From the NCBI RefSeq assembly GCF_007989825.1, contig NZ_BJUA01000007.1, positions 124,001 to 188,000 on the forward strand: a DNA stretch of 64,000 nucleotides, given 5' to 3'. The notes below the pieces were generated by a model. The model saw nothing but the letters and a program-made list of their open reading frames with translations, was not told where the DNA came from and searched no databases. Below are positions 49,490 through 58,362 of this stretch, in pieces (within the stretch, counting starts at the first letter, position 1; each line of letters opens with the position of its first letter). This DNA is from Cellulomonas persica (GTDB lineage: Bacteria > Actinomycetota > Actinomycetes > Actinomycetales > Cellulomonadaceae). The position numbers and the translations under genes are program-made.

Positions 49490-52224
49490 GCCTGACGACG
49501 AGGGTGCGCACGACCGTCGCGGCCGGGCCGCTGGTCGCGCGGCGCCGCGCCGCGACCGATGCCGGGCTGCTGGTCCTGTCCGGCGTGCTCGCGGCCGCGC
49601 TCGTGCTCGTCGCGCTGCTCGCACCGCGCCTGGTCATGGCCGTGGCGGACAGCGGGGCGCGCTCCGCCGTCGAGCGCGGCCGGCCGAGCACCGACGTGAT
49701 CGCGCGCACGAACCCGCCGACGGCGGTCGTGCTGGGCGCCCGGCCCTCGGGCTCGGCCGACGACCTGCGCCGCGACGCCGCGACGATCGCCGACGGCATG
49801 CCCGCCGAGCTGCGCTCCGACCTCACCGACCCGACGACGACGACCGTGGTCGCCGCGTGGAACGCGCAGGTCCCCGCGGGCGTCGCGAGCGGGCGGCTCG
49901 GCCACGTGCTCACGGCCGACGGGTCGGACCCGGTGCGCTGGGTCGCCGGGCGCGAGCCCGCCGGGCTCCCCGAGGTCGTACAGGCCGAGGGGCAGTCGGT
50001 CGCAGACCTGGAGCGGTACGTCGAGGTGGGGGTCAGCGTCACGGCCGCCGAGGCGCTCGGGCTCGAGCCGGGCGACGAGGTCGTGGTGCAGGGCACTCTC
50101 GTCTCGCGGCTCACCGCGCGCGTCGTCGGGACCTACGAGGCCGTCGACCCCGACGACCCGATGTGGACCGGGCTGCAGGACTTCGTCGAGGCCCGACCCG
50201 CGCCCGCCGGGACGGGCTCGGTCGCCGCCGCAGGCTTCCTCGTGTCCGACGACGCGCTGCCCGACCTGCTCGTGGCGTTCGCCGCGACGGGCGTGACCAC
50301 CGACGTCCGGTTCCTCACGCTGCCCGACCGGCTCACCGCCGAACGTGCCGCGACGATCGCCGCACGGGTCGCCGAGCTGCGCGCGGACCCGCTCCCGCTG
50401 CAGCTCATGGATGCGCGCGTGCCGCTCCTCGAGACGCGGCTCGACCAGACGCTCCTCACCTACCGCGAGCGCCTGTCGGGCGCGACGGCGCAGGCGAGCG
50501 TGCTGCTCGCAGGCATCGTCGCCGTCGGCGGGCTGACCCTGCTGCTCGCGGCCCGGCTCCTCGTCGAGCGCCGCGCGTCGCTGTACACGCTCGAGCGTGC
50601 GCGCGGCGCGTCGGTCGCGTCCGTCGGCTGGCGCGCGCTGCTGGAGTCCGTGCCGCTGACCACGCTGGCGTGCGCGGTCGCGGTCGGCCTGCTGGCCGTG
50701 CTCGTGCCGCGGGCGGACGGCGCGTGGTGGCCGGGTGCCGTCGTCGCCGCCGTCGGGGTGCTCGCACCCGCGGTGCTCGCCGGGTCGCTCGTGCGGCGCT
50801 CGTGGACCGGGCGGCGCGTCCCGGCCAACCGCGCGGACCGGGACCGGCTCGCCTCGCGACGCCGCGCGCGCCGGCTCGTCGGCGAGCTCACGCTCCTCGT
50901 CGTCGCGGGTGGGGCGCTCGCCTCGGTCCGGGCGCGTGGGCTCCTCGCGAGCAGCACGGGTGGCGTGGACTGGCTGCTGGCAGCGACGCCCGTGCTGCTC
51001 GCGGGCGCCTCGACCGTGCTCGTCGCGCGCGTGCTCCCGCCCGTGCTGCGCGCGTCGCGCCGGGCGGCGTCGCGCGGTCCCGCGCTCGCGGGGCTCGTGG
51101 CGACCGCGCGCGCGGAGCGCGCGAGCCGGACCGCGATCCCGCTCCTGACCGTCACCGTCGCGGTCGCGCTCGTCGTGTTCAGCGGCCTGACGGTCGCCAC
51201 CGTCGACCGCGGTCAGCAGCGCGCGGCCGATCTCGTCGTCGGCGGGGACGTCCGGATCGACGGACCCGTCGACGACGCCGCGATCGACGCGCTCCGCCAG
51301 GCGCCCGGGGTCACGAGCGTCGTCGGCACCCGCGTGTGGCTGAGCCGCTCGTTCGGTGTGAGCTCGGGTGTGGACGCGACGCTCATCGCGGTCGACGCCG
51401 GTGCGCTGGCCGAGCAGCGCGACCGCGAGGGCGCACCCCAGCCCGAGCTCACCTCACTCGTGGACGCCGGCGGGGACCGGGTCCCGGCGCTCGTCTCGCC
51501 CGAGCTCGAGCGGGTCGCGGAGCAGTACGACCCGCAGGTCTGGACCACCGACACCTTCGTGCCGGTCGACGTGCGCGGCACCACCGCCATGCGCGATGAG
51601 GACGGCCGCCCGGTCGTCGTGGTCGACCGGCAGGCGCTCGCCGCCGCGCTCGGCGCCGAGGTCCCCGCGCTGCGCACGCAGCTCGTCGGCCCGGGGGCGA
51701 GCGCAGCCGTGGACGAGCTCGGGGTCTCGACGAGTCCGGGGGTCACCACGCTGGGGCGCGCCGAGTGGCTCGAGGAGTGGACGACGTCGCCGTTGACCTC
51801 GGGGCTGCGCACGCTCATGGCCGTCTCGCAGGTCGCGCTCGCCGGGCTCGCGGTGGTGGCGCTCGTCCTGACCGTCGTCGCCACCGCGCGCGACCGCAGC
51901 CGCACGCTGCACGTGCTGCGCACGCTCGGGCTCGACGCCGGCACCGCCCGGCGCCTGTCGGCGGGCGAGGTCCTGCCGCTGCTGGTCGCGGGGCTCGTCG
52001 CCGGGTCCGCGATCGGCTTCGTCGTCCCGTGGCTGCTCACGAGCGCGCTCGGCCTGTCCGCGCTCACCGGCGAGCCGGACGGCACCCGGCTCGCGATCGC
52101 GTGGCAGCCCGTCGCGATCGCGGCGGGCGCCCTGCTGGTCGGGCTGGCGGTCGCTGTCGAGGTCGAGGCACGCGTGCGACGGGACGACGACCTGGCGGTC
52201 GGGATCCGGGAGGCGGAACGATGA
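49486..52224 (+). CDS. FtsX-like ABC transporter permease 2
   Basis: A 912-residue companion permease. It has an N-terminal helix (about 25-50), an extracellular domain, and central helices around 340-500 (QASVLLAGIVAVGGLTLLLAARLLVERR). A second extracellular domain follows, then terminal helices around 785-905 with RDRSRTLHVLRTLGLDAG. The architecture mirrors permease 1 but the chain is about 180 residues shorter. The pair probably forms a heterodimer. ATG overlaps the previous stop. The next ATPase begins 16 bp downstream. Confidence 0.87.
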   Translation: MSLTTRVRTTVAAGPLVARRRAATDAGLLVLSGVLAAALVLVALLAPRLVMAVADSGARSAVERGRPSTDVIARTNPPTAVVLGARPSGSADDLRRDAATIADGMPAELRSDLTDPTTTTVVAAWNAQVPAGVASGRLGHVLTADGSDPVRWVAGREPAGLPEVVQAEGQSVADLERYVEVGVSVTAAEALGLEPGDEVVVQGTLVSRLTARVVGTYEAVDPDDPMWTGLQDFVEARPAPAGTGSVAAAGFLVSDDALPDLLVAFAATGVTTDVRFLTLPDRLTAERAATIAARVAELRADPLPLQLMDARVPLLETRLDQTLLTYRERLSGATAQASVLLAGIVAVGGLTLLLAARLLVERRASLYTLERARGASVASVGWRALLESVPLTTLACAVAVGLLAVLVPRADGAWWPGAVVAAVGVLAPAVLAGSLVRRSWTGRRVPANRADRDRLASRRRARRLVGELTLLVVAGGALASVRARGLLASSTGGVDWLLAATPVLLAGASTVLVARVLPPVLRASRRAASRGPALAGLVATARAERASRTAIPLLTVTVAVALVVFSGLTVATVDRGQQRAADLVVGGDVRIDGPVDDAAIDALRQAPGVTSVVGTRVWLSRSFGVSSGVDATLIAVDAGALAEQRDREGAPQPELTSLVDAGGDRVPALVSPELERVAEQYDPQVWTTDTFVPVDVRGTTAMRDEDGRPVVVVDRQALAAALGAEVPALRTQLVGPGASAAVDELGVSTSPGVTTLGRAEWLEEWTTSPLTSGLRTLMAVSQVALAGLAVVALVLTVVATARDRSRTLHVLRTLGLDAGTARRLSAGEVLPLLVAGLVAGSAIGFVVPWLLTSALGLSALTGEPDGTRLAIAWQPVAIAAGALLVGLAVAVEVEARVRRDDDLAVGIREAER

Positions 52225-52240
52225 CGACGAAGGAGGCCCG

Positions 52241-53236
52241 ATGACCACGACGCTCGACCGGCTCACCGAGAAGGCCGGCGCGCCCGCGTTCGGGCAGGAC
52301 GCACTGATCGTGTGCGACTCGCTCGTGCGCATCTACCAGGCCGACGGCATCGAGGTGCAGGCACTGCAGGGCCTGGACCTGCTCGTCGACGAAGGCGAGC
52401 TCGTCGCGATCGTCGGCGCGTCCGGCTCCGGCAAGTCGACGCTGCTCGCCGTGCTGTCGGGGCTCGACGTCCCGACCGCGGGGCGGGTCCGCGTCGGGCC
52501 GTGGGACCTCATGGCGATGACGCCCGCGCAGCGCGTGGCGTACCGGCGCGAGATGGTCGGGTTCGTCTGGCAGCAGACGGCCCGCAACCTCGTGCCGTAC
52601 CTGACCGCCACCGAGAACGTCGCGCTCCCCCTCGCCCTGGCCGGCACCGCGCGCCGCGAGCGCACCGCACGCGCCACGCAGCTGCTGGACCTGCTCGGCG
52701 TCGGGTACTGCGCGGATCGCCGCCCCGGCCAGCTCTCGGGCGGTGAGCAGCAGCGCGTCGCGATCGGCGTCGCGCTCGCGAACTCGCCGCGCGTCGTGTT
52801 CGCCGACGAGCCCACGGGCGAGCTCGACACCGCGACGTCGCACGAGGTCCTCGAGTGCCTGCGGCTCGTGAACCGCGAGCTCGGCACGACGGTCGTCGTG
52901 GTGACGCACGACCCGGGCGTGAGCGAGCACGTGCAGCGCACGGTCGCGATCCGCGACGGACGCACGTCGTCGGAGGTCGTGCGGCGCACCCAGACGCGCG
53001 ACGACGGCACCGAGCACGTCGTGGCCGAGGAGTTCGCGATGCTCGACCGCGCCGGCCGCGTCCAGCTGCCGCAGGAGTACCGCGAGGCGCTCGAGCTCAG
53101 CGGACGCGTGCGGCTCGCGCTCGAGGAGTCGCACGTCTCGGTGTGGCCGGACCGGCCGCGCATCCAGCCCCGGACGGCGTCCGACGAGGCCGTGCCCGAG
53201 TCGACCGGTTCGAGCAGGCAGGAGGGGACGCGATGA
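52241..53236 (+). CDS. MacB/LolD-type ABC ATPase with C-terminal AbrB-like tail
   Basis: The ATPase domain (about 20-245) has Walker A GASGSGKSTLLAV, Q-loop FVWQQTARNLVPYLTATENV, signature LSGGEQQRVAIGVAL, and Walker B VVFADEPTGELD. Residues about 262-306 read EEFAMLDRAGRVQLPQEY then REALELSGRVRLALEE, which resembles a SpoVT/AbrB swapped-hairpin unit. Total length is 331, about 100 longer than LolD-type ATPases. The tail may dimerise the protein or bind nucleic acid or a partner. Its stop overlaps the second ATPase start. Confidence 0.88.
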   Translation: MTTTLDRLTEKAGAPAFGQDALIVCDSLVRIYQADGIEVQALQGLDLLVDEGELVAIVGASGSGKSTLLAVLSGLDVPTAGRVRVGPWDLMAMTPAQRVAYRREMVGFVWQQTARNLVPYLTATENVALPLALAGTARRERTARATQLLDLLGVGYCADRRPGQLSGGEQQRVAIGVALANSPRVVFADEPTGELDTATSHEVLECLRLVNRELGTTVVVVTHDPGVSEHVQRTVAIRDGRTSSEVVRRTQTRDDGTEHVVAEEFAMLDRAGRVQLPQEYREALELSGRVRLALEESHVSVWPDRPRIQPRTASDEAVPESTGSSRQEGTR

Positions 53237-53952
53237 CCGTCCAGAGCGCACGCCACCGCGCGGCCGACCCCGTGACCGAGTCGATGGTGCTCGTCGAGCA
53301 CGTGTCACGCACGTACGGGAGCGGCGACGCGGCCGTGCACGCGGTGCGCGACGTGTCGCTGAGCATCGCCCCGGGCGAGCTCGTCGTGCTCGTCGGGCGC
53401 TCGGGCTCGGGCAAGACGACACTGCTCAACGTCGTCGGCGGTCTCGACAAGCCCGACGAGGGTCGCGTGGTCGTCGACGGTCGCGAGGTCTCGAGCCTCG
53501 ACGAGCGGGGTCTGGTGGCGCTGCGCCGGGACGTCGTGTCGTTCGTGTTCCAGACGTTCGGGCTCGTGCCGGTCCTCTCGGCAGCCGAGAACGTCGGCGT
53601 GCCGCTGCGCCTGCGCAAGGTGCCGCCGCGAGCGCGCGACGAGCGCGTCGCGCTCCTGCTCGACCTCGTCGGGCTCACGGACCACGCGGACCAGCGCCCG
53701 GGCGAGCTGTCCGGCGGGCAGCAGCAGCGCGTCGCGATCGCGCGTGCGCTCGCCAACTCGCCGCGCCTGCTCGTCGCGGACGAGCCGACCGGTCAGCTCG
53801 ACTCCGCCACCGGCGTCGCGATCATGGGCCTGCTGCGTGCGGTCGTCGAGCACGAGCGCACCACCGCGCTCGTCGCGACGCACGACCCCGTGATGATGGC
53901 GCTCGCCGACCGCGTGGTCCGCCTGCAGGACGGCGTGCTCGTCGAGGAGTGA
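53233..53952 (+). CDS. MacB/LolD-type ABC ATPase 2
   Basis: A 239-residue ATPase with Walker A GRSGSGKTTLLNV, Q-loop FVFQTFGLVPVLSAAENV, signature LSGGQQQRVAIARAL and Walker [13 protein letters not shown]. It lacks the C-terminal tail of its neighbour. ATG is fused to the previous stop (ATGA). With two permeases and two ATPases the operon can build one heteromeric transporter. Confidence 0.92.
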   Translation: MTVQSARHRAADPVTESMVLVEHVSRTYGSGDAAVHAVRDVSLSIAPGELVVLVGRSGSGKTTLLNVVGGLDKPDEGRVVVDGREVSSLDERGLVALRRDVVSFVFQTFGLVPVLSAAENVGVPLRLRKVPPRARDERVALLLDLVGLTDHADQRPGELSGGQQQRVAIARALANSPRLLVADEPTGQLDSATGVAIMGLLRAVVEHERTTALVATHDPVMMALADRVVRLQDGVLVEE

Positions 53953-53958
53953 GGCGCA

Positions 53959-53991
53959 GCGGCGGCCCGGACGCGAGGTCCGGACCGCCGC
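53959..53991 (+). terminator. Terminator hairpin of the FtsX-type operon
   Basis: A 14-bp stem with one mismatch (GCGGCGGCCCGGAC / GTCCGGACCGCCGC) and a GCGAG loop lies seven bases past the last ATPase stop. Confidence 0.75.
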
Positions 53992-54002
53992 CCGCTCAGG
54001 TG

Positions 54003-54033
54003 CCCGCTCCGGACGCCACACGCCCGGAGCGGG
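54003..54033 (-). terminator. Terminator hairpin of phoH
   Basis: CCCGCTCCGG (54003-54012) pairs with CCGGAGCGGG (54024-54033) around an 11-base loop, three bases past the phoH stop on the minus strand. Confidence 0.7.
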
Positions 54034-54036
54034 GTC

Positions 54037-55467
54037 TCAGACCTCGATGCCCTCGAGCAGCTCGGTCACGAGCGCGGCCACGGGCGAGCGCTCGGACCGC
54101 GTGAGCGTGACGTGGGCGAACAGCGGGTGCCCCTTGAGGGCCTCGATCACCGCCGCGATCCCGTCGTGCCGGCCGACGCGCAGGTTGTCGCGCTGCGCGA
54201 CGTCGTGCGTGAGCACCACGCGCGACGACTGCCCGATCCGGGACAGCACGGTCAGCAGGACGTTGCGCTCGAGGGACTGCGCCTCGTCCACGATGACGAA
54301 CGCGTCGTGCAGCGACCGCCCGCGGATGTGCGTGAGCGGCAGGACCTCCAGGAGGTCGCGGTCCATGACCTCCTCGACGACCTCGCGCGAGACGACGGCG
54401 CCGAGCGTGTCGAACACCGCCTGCGCCCAGGGGTTCATCTTCTCGGCCTCGGACCCGGGCAGGTACCCGAGCTCCTGCCCCCCGACGGCGTACAGCGGCC
54501 GGAACACCATGACCTTGCGGTGCTGCCGCCGCTCGAGGACGGCCTCGAGCCCCGCGCAGAGCGCGAGCGCCGACTTGCCCGTCCCCGCGCGGCCGCCGAG
54601 CGAGACGATGCCGACTTCCTCGTCGAGCAGCAGGTCGATCGCGATCCGCTGCTCGGCGCTGCGGCCGTGCAGTCCGAACACGTCCTGGTCCCCGCGCACG
54701 AGGCGCACGTGCTTGTCCGCGGTGACGCGGCCGAGCGCCGAGCCGCGCGGGCTGTGCAGGACGAGGCCGGTGTGGCACGCCAGGTCCCCCGGGTCGGTCG
54801 TCGGCCCGGTGCCGAGCGCGGGTGCCGGGACGACGTCGGCGAGCGGCAGGGACTCGTGCTCCCAGAGCTGGGACATCTGCTGCTCGGACAGGTCGAGGGA
54901 GTCCATGCCGGTCCAGCCGGACTCGACCGCGAGCTCGTGCCGGTACTCCTCGGCCCGCAGCCCCACCGCGGACGCCTTGACGCGCATCGGCAGGTCCTTG
55001 GAGACGACCGTGACGTCGCACCCGTCGGCGGCAAGGTTCGCAGCGACCGCCAGGATGCGCGTGTCGTTGTCGCCGAGCCGGAAGCCTGCGGGCAGCACCC
55101 CCGGGTCGGTGTGGTTGAGCTCGACCCGCAGCGTGCCGCCCTGGTCGCCGAGCGGGATCGGCTGGTCGAGGCGGCCGTGCTGGATGCGCAGGTCGTCGAG
55201 CAGGCGCAGCGCCGAGCGCGCGAAGTAGCCGAGCTCGGCGTGGTGCCGCTTGGCCTCGAGCTCGGTGACGACGACGACCGGCAGGACGACGTCGTGCTCC
55301 GCGAAGCGGTAGATCGCCCGTGGGTCGGACAGGAGCACGGAGGTGTCCAGGACGTGGGTCCGCCTGCCCTCGTCGACCGGGACCTGCTGATCGGCCTGCG
55401 TCCGGGCGACCTTCGTCGTGACGGACCTGGCGTGGGTCGTTCCCTGCCGAGCTGCGCTGCTGACCAC
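54037..55467 (-). CDS. PhoH2-type PIN domain-PhoH ATPase
   Basis: The 476-residue protein joins an N-terminal PIN ribonuclease domain (about 35-165, [16 protein letters not shown] with the acidic residues, later [12 protein letters not shown]) to a PhoH P-loop domain. That domain (about 255-470) has Walker [14 protein letters not shown], Walker [15 protein letters not shown], and [13 protein letters not shown]. Mycobacterial PhoH2 of this build is an ATP-dependent RNA helicase and ribonuclease. GTG 55467 follows GGAGGGAG. A 45-codon ORF ends 18 bp upstream, in the place of the mycobacterial antitoxin-like PhoAT. Confidence 0.92.
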   Translation of the reverse strand: MVSSAARQGTTHARSVTTKVARTQADQQVPVDEGRRTHVLDTSVLLSDPRAIYRFAEHDVVLPVVVVTELEAKRHHAELGYFARSALRLLDDLRIQHGRLDQPIPLGDQGGTLRVELNHTDPGVLPAGFRLGDNDTRILAVAANLAADGCDVTVVSKDLPMRVKASAVGLRAEEYRHELAVESGWTGMDSLDLSEQQMSQLWEHESLPLADVVPAPALGTGPTTDPGDLACHTGLVLHSPRGSALGRVTADKHVRLVRGDQDVFGLHGRSAEQRIAIDLLLDEEVGIVSLGGRAGTGKSALALCAGLEAVLERRQHRKVMVFRPLYAVGGQELGYLPGSEAEKMNPWAQAVFDTLGAVVSREVVEEVMDRDLLEVLPLTHIRGRSLHDAFVIVDEAQSLERNVLLTVLSRIGQSSRVVLTHDVAQRDNLRVGRHDGIAAVIEALKGHPLFAHVTLTRSERSPVAALVTELLEGIEV

Positions 55468-55485
55468 GGCGTGCTCCCTCCGGCG

Positions 55486-55623
55486 CTAGGTGCGCCGCAG
55501 AAGGCGTCGCGTGCCGGTGACCCACGCGGGGACCACGTGCCGGCTCGCGGCGACGGGACGGGGGCGGCCGGGCCCTGACGAGCAGGGCCGGGACCGGCCC
55601 TCCTCCCGGAGCGGATGCTCCAT
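55486..55623 (-). CDS. 45-codon leader ORF upstream of phoH
   Basis: An ATG at 55623, preceded by GGGAAGG at good spacing, opens a 45-codon frame ending TAG at 55486. The product is basic and Pro/Arg/Ser-rich (MEHPLREEGRSRP at the start, TGTRRLLRRT at the end). A 7-bp hairpin (GGCCCTG-ACGAG-CAGGGCC, 55571-55589) lies inside it. It shares no family that I recognise. In mycobacteria a short gene, phoAT, precedes phoH2 and counteracts it; position suggests an analogue. It could equally be a chance frame in high-GC DNA. Confidence 0.4.
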   Translation of the reverse strand: MEHPLREEGRSRPCSSGPGRPRPVAASRHVVPAWVTGTRRLLRRT

Positions 55624-55750
55624 GGGCTGGCCTTCCCGGGGACGACGGGGCGACGTCCTTGCGGGGACGGTAACCCCGGCGCACGGCGACGCGAATGCGA
55701 CACGCGCACCGCAACGCGCTGTTCACACGAGCGTGGGCCCGCGTTCGTCG

Positions 55751-56512
55751 TCAGCGGCCGAGGCGCCGCTCGCGCGCGGCGTACGCGCGCACGGCGCGCA
55801 GGAAGTCCACGCGCCGGAAGTCGGGCCAGTACGCCTCGCAGAAGTAGAACTCGGAGTGCGCCGACTGCCACAGCAGGAAGCCCCCGAGCCGCTGCTCGCC
55901 CGACGTGCGGATGACGAGGTCGGGGTCGGGCTGACCCTTGGTGTACAGGTGCGCGGCGATGTGCTCGACGTCGAACTGCTCGGCCATCTCGTCGAGGTCC
56001 AGGCCCTGCTCGGACGCCTGGCGCAGGTAGGCGCGCACGGCGTCGGCGATCTCGCGCCGGCCGCCGTAGCCGACGGCCACGTTCACGTGCAGCCCGACGA
56101 CGTCGCGCGTCGCGTCCTCGGCCGCCCGCAGCGCCTGCGCGGTGCTCTCGGGCAGCATCTCGAGCGAGCCCACGGCCTGCAGCCGCCAACGTCGCGTCGC
56201 GGCGAGCTCCCGCACGGCGTCCTCGATGATGCCGAGCAGGTCCCCGAGCTCGGCGGCGGGGCGGTTGAGGTTGTCGGTGGACAGCATCCACAGCGTGACC
56301 ACCTCGACGCCGACGTCCTCGCTCCAGGCGAGCACCTCGCCGATCTTGTCCGCTCCGGCGCGGTGCCCACGCGCGGTGGACTTGCCGATCGACCGCGCCC
56401 AGCGGCGGTTGCCGTCGAGGATCACGCCGATGTGGCGCGGCATCCGGTCCGACGGGAGCGAGGCTGCCAGACGACGCTCGTAGAGGCCGTAGAGCGGGTG
56501 GGGCAGTCGCAC
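55751..56512 (-). CDS. Isoprenyl (cis-prenyl) diphosphate synthase, UppS family
   Basis: A 253-residue cis-prenyltransferase that condenses IPP onto a short allylic diphosphate. Motifs: GVILDGNRRWARSIGKS, STDNLNRP, and VIRTSGEQRLGGFLLWQSAHSEFYF. Adjacency to hemolysin III matches M. tuberculosis Rv1086, a short-chain Z-farnesyl diphosphate synthase, so a C15 product is plausible; a C55 synthase cannot be excluded. GTG 56512 is chosen because GGAGG lies nine bases upstream. It feeds the lipid carrier pathway started by IspH. Confidence 0.9.
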   Translation of the reverse strand: MRLPHPLYGLYERRLAASLPSDRMPRHIGVILDGNRRWARSIGKSTARGHRAGADKIGEVLAWSEDVGVEVVTLWMLSTDNLNRPAAELGDLLGIIEDAVRELAATRRWRLQAVGSLEMLPESTAQALRAAEDATRDVVGLHVNVAVGYGGRREIADAVRAYLRQASEQGLDLDEMAEQFDVEHIAAHLYTKGQPDPDLVIRTSGEQRLGGFLLWQSAHSEFYFCEAYWPDFRRVDFLRAVRAYAARERRLGR

Positions 56513-56632
56513 TCGCGCATTCCTCCAAGGCTCCGGGCGGGCTCGTCGTCGGCCCCGGTCCACCGTACTCGTCGCGACGCGACCCGCGGGGCGACTCCTG
56601 CTCCCATCACCCCGGTCCTGTGGTCGACAGCG

Positions 56633-56677
56633 TTACCTACGGTGCCGTAACCTACGGGAACGTAACTTACGACGACG
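56633..56677. promoter_or_regulatory. Three tandem 15-bp operator-like repeats before hemolysin III gene
   Basis: Units TTACCTACGGTGCCG, TAACCTACGGGAACG and TAACTTACGACGACG follow one another without gaps, sharing T(A/T)AC(C/T)TACG. The first junction also forms TACGG-TG-CCGTA, an inverted repeat. The array ends 13 bp before the start codon and is more AT-rich than its surroundings. Confidence 0.65.
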
Positions 56678-56690
56678 AACGCGAGGCAGC

Positions 56691-57452
56691 ATGACCAGCA
56701 CTTCGGCCACTGGCGGATCCGGCCAGCGAGGCGCGCTACCGTCGTCGCACGACAGCAACCCGCTGCGGGAGGAGATCGCCATCAGCGTCAGCCGTGCCGT
56801 CGAGCAGGTCGCCGCCACCGTCAAGCCCCTGCTGCGAGGCTGGATCCACGCCGGCGTGTCACCCTTCGTGCTCGCGGCGGCGATCGTGCTCGTCGCGCTG
56901 TCCCCCACGCCCGCCGCGCGCTGGGCCAACGCGGTCTTCGGCCTGTCCGCGGTCATGCTGTTCGGCACGAGCGCGATCTACCACCGCGGCACCTGGTCAC
57001 CGCGCGTCGCGGGCGTGCTGCGCCGCCTCGACCACACCAACATCTTCCTCATCATCGCCGGGACGTACACCCCCCTGTCCGTCCTGCTGCTGCCCGCGAG
57101 CACCGCGCGCGTCCTGCTGATCATCGTGTGGTCCGGCGCCCTCGTCGGGCTGCTCGCGCGCATCTTCTGGCTCGGCGCACCGCGCTGGGTGTACGTGCCG
57201 ATCTACCTCGCCCTCGGCTGGGTCGCGGTCGCGTTCCTGCCGCAGTTCTACCGCGCGGGCGGCCCCGCCATCCTCTGGCTCGTGATCGCCGGCGGGCTGC
57301 TCTACACCGCGGGGGCGATCATCTACGGCCTCAAGAGGCCGAACCCGAGCCCGCGCTACTTCGGCTTCCACGAGATCTTCCACGCGCTCACGGTCGCCGC
57401 GTTCACGTGCCACTACATCGCGGTCTCGATCGCGACGTACGCGCTGCGCTGA
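56691..57452 (+). CDS. Hemolysin III / PAQR family seven-helix membrane protein
   Basis: The 253-residue protein has a 48-residue cytoplasmic N-terminus and seven helices. The conserved zinc-site residues lie in FGTSAIYHRG (S..H), RRLDHTNIFLIIAGTYTP (D H) and FGFHEIFHALTVAAFTCHYIAV (H...H). These relate the family to ceramidases and adiponectin receptors; a hydrolase or membrane-homeostasis role is suspected. ATG 56691 is used. It is divergent from the prenyl synthase gene. Confidence 0.93.
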   Translation: MTSTSATGGSGQRGALPSSHDSNPLREEIAISVSRAVEQVAATVKPLLRGWIHAGVSPFVLAAAIVLVALSPTPAARWANAVFGLSAVMLFGTSAIYHRGTWSPRVAGVLRRLDHTNIFLIIAGTYTPLSVLLLPASTARVLLIIVWSGALVGLLARIFWLGAPRWVYVPIYLALGWVAVAFLPQFYRAGGPAILWLVIAGGLLYTAGAIIYGLKRPNPSPRYFGFHEIFHALTVAAFTCHYIAVSIATYALR

Positions 57453-57528
57453 CCACGGCCGCCGCCGCTCACGGTCGACCGACCGGCCCGCGCAGCGACC
57501 CCGTCGCGTGCGCCGTCGGGGACGTCCG

Positions 57529-58362
57529 TCAGCCGCGCGGGACCACCGCGTAGCGACGGTTCGCGAGCGACGGGTTCGCCTCACGGACGCCGCGCAGCTC
57601 CGCCGGGTCCAGGTCGACCGTGCGGATCCCGGGACGCTCGTCGAGCTCGAGCCCCACCACGCCGTCCGGGCCGACGACGAGCGAGCGGCCGACGACGCCC
57701 TTGCCCGCCATGCCGACCGCGACCACCGCGGCCGTGTTCTCGATCGCCCGCGCGACCGCGAGCGTGCGCCAGTGCATCGCCTTGAGGTCGCCGTCGGCCC
57801 ACGCCGCGGGGATGACGAGCACGTCGGCACCCGCGTCCGCGAGACGCCGCGCCGACTCGGGGAACCGCAGGTCGTAGCACGTCAGCACACCGAACCGCAC
57901 CCCCGCGACGTCGAGCACCAGCGGTGCGGCGTCCGACGGCCCGGGCCGCAGCCGGTCGGACTCGCGTGAGCCGAACGCGTCGTACAGGTGCACCTTGCGG
58001 TACAGCCCGACGAGGGCGCCCTCGCCGTCGACCGCGACGACCGCGTTGGTCGCGCGCTCGTCGTGCTCGTCGCCCGGGAGCGTCACACCCGCGAGCGCCG
58101 CGACACCCGTGGCCGCCGCGCGCTCGCGCAGCGCCGAGACGAACGGGCCGTCGAGCGGCTGCGCGTGCGCCGCGCCCACGCCGCGCCGGTCGAACGCCGA
58201 GGCGTACTCCGGCAGGACGAGCAGGTCCGCGTGCACGCGCTGCGCCTCGTCGAACGCACCCCGCGCCACCACGACGTTCGCCGACGCGTCGTCGGAGACC
58301 TCGAGCTGGGCGATCGTGACCCGCACCGCGGGCCGCACGGGCGGCTGGGGGCCTGAGGTCAC
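57529..58362 (-). CDS. Carbon-nitrogen hydrolase (nitrilase superfamily amidase)
   Basis: The 277-residue enzyme carries the Glu-Lys-Cys triad in LLVLPEYAS, YRKVHLYDAFG and VLTCYDLRFPE, and a C-terminal RRYAVVPRG. It is a cytoplasmic amidase, similar to Nit1/omega-amidase-type proteins that hydrolyse deaminated glutathione or omega-amides. Linkage to mca suggests a thiol-repair role, by inference. GTG 58362 overlaps the upstream gene's stop (GTGA). Confidence 0.9.
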   Translation of the reverse strand: MTSGPQPPVRPAVRVTIAQLEVSDDASANVVVARGAFDEAQRVHADLLVLPEYASAFDRRGVGAAHAQPLDGPFVSALRERAAATGVAALAGVTLPGDEHDERATNAVVAVDGEGALVGLYRKVHLYDAFGSRESDRLRPGPSDAAPLVLDVAGVRFGVLTCYDLRFPESARRLADAGADVLVIPAAWADGDLKAMHWRTLAVARAIENTAAVVAVGMAGKGVVGRSLVVGPDGVVGLELDERPGIRTVDLDPAELRGVREANPSLANRRYAVVPRG

